Shown one piece after another: positions 61,636 to 64,000 of a stretch of DNA of 64,000 nt. Within the stretch, counting starts at the first letter, position 1. Each line of letters begins with the position of its first letter. The stretch covers positions 558,001 to 622,000 of the forward strand of contig NZ_QGNZ01000003.1 of NCBI RefSeq assembly GCF_003173595.1, given 5' to 3'. A program made the position numbers and the translations under genes. Below the pieces are notes generated by a model that did not search any database, was not told the DNA's origin, and saw nothing but the letters and a program-made list of their open reading frames with translations. This DNA is from Pedobacter yonginensis. GTDB taxonomy: Bacteria; Bacteroidota; Bacteroidia; Sphingobacteriales; Sphingobacteriaceae.

Positions 61636-61749
61636 GGCTATTGCTGCCAATCGGGTTTATATATTTTGGGGCTGTAGTTCTTGGGTTATTTCAGTACCCC
61701 TCATAGTTTTAAAACAAAATGAGGATGTATTGATCATCCAGTCCTTTAA

Positions 61750-62289
61750 TTAAGCCGCAAATTCCTTTTTAAGTTTACTCAAACCGCTCGCAATACTAGC
61801 ATCAAATTGCTTATCACCAACTTTAAGTATAAAACCACCAATTAGTTTATCATCAATTTTCTCATTAACAATAACCTGATTGGCACCTAATTCTCTTTTT
61901 ACAATATCAACAATTTGATCTTTAGCTGTTGCCCCTAAAGCGGTTGCAGTAGTTACATCAGCAGTAACAATCCCTTTAATTAGATTATATTGTTGTACAA
62001 ATTGTTTAGCAGTAGCAAATAGAATTGCAGAACGACCTTTGCTAATTACGATTTTGAAAAAGGTGATGGTTAACTTACTTACCTTATCAGCAAAAATACC
62101 ATTCAAAATACCCGTCTTTTTATCTAAAGGTACAATTGGGTTTTTCAATATCGCTTCTAGCTCAGGGGTTTCGTCAACCACTTTTTCAAACAAAACCATA
62201 TCATTATAAGAAGATTCTAAAGCGTTGTTTTCAACGGATAAATCTATTAACGATTTGGCATATCTGCTTGCAACTTTAATTTCTGACAT
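61750..62289 (-). CDS. atpH: F1F0 ATP synthase delta subunit
   Basis: Stator linker (OSCP type) between F1 and the b subunit. 179 residues. Typical blocks VASRYAKSLIDLSVENN at the N-terminus, PELEAILKNPIVPLDKK and DKLIGGFILKVGDKQFDASI near the C-terminus. It has normal length. It follows atpF by 79 bp containing an inverted heptamer repeat. Confidence 0.94.
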   Translation of the reverse strand: MSEIKVASRYAKSLIDLSVENNALESSYNDMVLFEKVVDETPELEAILKNPIVPLDKKTGILNGIFADKVSKLTITFFKIVISKGRSAILFATAKQFVQQYNLIKGIVTADVTTATALGATAKDQIVDIVKRELGANQVIVNEKIDDKLIGGFILKVGDKQFDASIASGLSKLKKEFAA

Positions 62290-62302
62290 AAATTTTAGTT
62301 AT

Positions 62303-62366
62303 GCGATGTGAGATTTGAGATATGAAACACCATACTGTGCTCAAGTCTATCATCTCAAATCTAATG
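62303..62366. repeat. Heptanucleotide hairpin, GAGAnnn type, atpF-atpH gap
   Basis: GCGATGT, GAGATTT, GAGATAT (62303-62323) and GCTCAAG, TCTATCA, TCTCAAA, TCTAATG (62339-62366). AGATTTGAGAT and ATCTCAAATCT pair perfectly as an 11-bp stem. The right arm runs to 2 bp before the atpF stop codon, like the gcvT case. Confidence 0.85.
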
Positions 62367-62368
62367 TC

Positions 62369-62863
62369 TTAGTTTAATTCAACGTCTTTTAACAAATTAG
62401 CTACCAAAGCCTCTTGTTTTGTTTTATCATCCAATTGGGTACGTAACACACGTTCAGCAATCTCTAATGATAGCGTAGAAACCTGATCTTTAACTTCAGC
62501 TAAAGCTGCTTTCTTCTGGTTTTCAATTTCAATCTTAGCTTTTTCGATTAATTTAGAACCCTCTACCTGAGCTTGTTTTTTTGCTTCGTTTAAGATTCCG
62601 TCTTTAAGGGTTTTAGCTTCTTTCAAAATCTCATCGCGTTCGGCACGTGCCTGTTGCATTAAGTCTTGATTTTGAGCAGTTAAACGAGCCATTTCTTGTT
62701 TTGCCAATTCAGCTTTGTTTAAAGCCTCATCAATACTCTGCTCACGCTCATGTATAGCACCTAAAATAGGCTTCCACGCAAATTTCCTAAGTAATATTAA
62801 TAAGCAGATGAACGATATTCCGGTCCAAAAAACTAATCCTATGCTTGGGGTTACTAATTCCAT
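62369..62863 (-). CDS. atpF: F1F0 ATP synthase b subunit
   Basis: 164 residues. N-terminal membrane anchor (SIGLVFWTGISFICLLILL, about 7-27), then a long charged coiled coil (AELAKQEMARLTAQNQDLMQ) with the DQVSTLSLEIAERVLR segment that contacts delta. Forms the peripheral stalk. Normal length for a single b. Confidence 0.95.
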   Translation of the reverse strand: MELVTPSIGLVFWTGISFICLLILLRKFAWKPILGAIHEREQSIDEALNKAELAKQEMARLTAQNQDLMQQARAERDEILKEAKTLKDGILNEAKKQAQVEGSKLIEKAKIEIENQKKAALAEVKDQVSTLSLEIAERVLRTQLDDKTKQEALVANLLKDVELN

Positions 62864-62950
62864 TTTATCTAATTTTTAAAATAATCTTTGTTATTAAGGC
62901 TGGGTAAATAACCAATCGTTAAATACCCTGCCTAAATTTTTCAGTTTGAA

Positions 62951-63178
<228 letters not shown>

Positions 63179-63207
63179 TTATATTAATTGTAAAAAATAG
63201 TTTTCTA

Positions 63208-64000
63208 TTAATGATGTTCTTCTACTGCCATACCTATAAAAAGCGCAGTAAGTAATGTAAAAATAAAGGCTTGTAAAAATGCCACCAACAACTCCAACAC
63301 ATCCATAAACAATACGAATGCTACTGAAACTGGAGCAATAGCTAGCGTTTCGAAAATAAATATTAAGGATATTAAACTTAATACGATAATGTGACCAGCA
63401 GTAATGTTCGCAAACAAACGAATCATTAAGGCAAATGGTTTAGAAATGATACCGATTAACTCAACAGGAATCATAATCGGATACAACCACCAAGGAACAT
63501 CTGGTCTAAAAATGTGTTTCCAATAATATTTGTTTCCATTGATATTAACGATAATCATCGTGCCCAAAGCCATCACAAATGTTAAAGCAATATTACCCGT
63601 AACATTTGCCCCACCTGGGAAAATTGGGAAAAGACCCAATAAGTTATTAAACCATATAAAGAAAAACACCGTTAACAAATACGGCATAAACTTCGCGTAT
63701 TTATGACCGATGTTAGGCTTTGCAATATCGTCTCTAACGAAAACGATAATTGGCTCTAAGAAAGACTGTAACCCTTTAGGAGCTCTTCCAACACGCTTTC
63801 TGTATGATGCTGCAACAGAAGTAAACACAACAACGATTAAGAAAATTGCTACAAACATTGCAGCAACGTTTTTTGTGATTGAAAAATCCAACACGGCTTT
63901 ACTAGCGGCTTCATCTACTTGCCCATCAGCACCAACTACTTTGATGTGATCTTCAACCAAACGGTAAGTGTTATATGTGCCCTTATAATCTTCTTCTCCA
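63208..64000 (-). CDS. atpB: F1F0 ATP synthase a subunit (cut by window edge)
   Basis: The frame stays open to base 64000, so the N-terminus lies outside the window. The visible ~263 residues include the essential Arg in MIRLFANITAGHII, the membrane segments, and the C-terminal LFIGMAVEEHH. An internal TTG at 63960 is not taken as start since the coding pattern (EDYKGTYNTYRL) continues upstream. Typical Bacteroidota a subunits have a long N-terminal extension, which agrees. Confidence 0.95.
   Translation of the reverse strand, partial: GEEDYKGTYNTYRLVEDHIKVVGADGQVDEAASKAVLDFSITKNVAAMFVAIFLIVVVFTSVAASYRKRVGRAPKGLQSFLEPIIVFVRDDIAKPNIGHKYAKFMPYLLTVFFFIWFNNLLGLFPIFPGGANVTGNIALTFVMALGTMIIVNINGNKYYWKHIFRPDVPWWLYPIMIPVELIGIISKPFALMIRLFANITAGHIIVLSLISLIFIFETLAIAPVSVAFVLFMDVLELLVAFLQAFIFTLLTALFIGMAVEEHH

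Overview
The window is AT-rich chromosomal DNA from a member of the Bacteroidota, most likely Sphingobacteriaceae (Pedobacter-like). The evidence is the atpB-E-F-H-A-G order without atpD/C nearby, a GldB lipoprotein, many SPII lipoproteins, FabV, DUF6515/DUF2490/GIN-domain proteins, and promoters resembling TTTG-N21-TAnnTTTG. No rRNA, tRNA, CRISPR array, prophage or IS transposase gene was recognised.

Layout. 1-4005: truncated crtI, an ECF sigma factor, murB, a small lipoprotein and crtZ. 4172-10626: a TetR-headed tripartite RND efflux operon. 10772-18955: a secreted protein of unknown role, an MFS transporter, a choice-of-anchor I lipoprotein, a repeat-filled 0.8 kb gap, lpd, a phytase-like esterase lipoprotein and a DUF6515 protein. 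19151-25032: CocE/NonD hydrolase, M1 peptidase, GIN-domain protein and three small unknown proteins. 25341-33256: alpha/beta hydrolase, LytTR/LytS two-component pair, two envelope proteins, fabV, a GNAT and a cold-shock-domain protein. 33512-34181: three noncoding elements with terminal inverted repeats. 34336-41794: SIMPL protein, serS, rsmI, an MNT/HEPN toxin-antitoxin pair, a PH-SHOCT protein, lnt-lspA and OsmC. 41843-49000: PAS-LuxR regulator, nadE, porin, gldB, patatin, comB, gcvT. 49130-58723: a gene fragment, glycosyltransferases, rnhB, an ABC permease, ruvC, DUF4349, a class C phosphatase and a DUF4143 ATPase. 58911-64000: ATP synthase genes atpG-A-H-F-E and the 3' part of atpB, all on the minus strand.

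The genes are mostly core metabolism and envelope biogenesis; lnt and lspA process lipoproteins, several of which are encoded here. The unusual content is between the genes. Long arrays of strictly 7-bp repeats occur in three sequence types (GAGAnnn; GACyAAA/GyTGAAA; rATACTT/GCTACTy). One array of each type lies in three consecutive gaps of the atp operon, and a 12 + 15 heptamer pair in opposite orientation separates gcvT from comB. Other notable items are the element array with inverted termini at 33.5-34.2 kb, 32-bp palindromic iterons upstream of the DUF4143 ATPase, a perfect 12-bp palindrome over the start codon of a glycosyltransferase, and several hairpin families that recur in the gaps.
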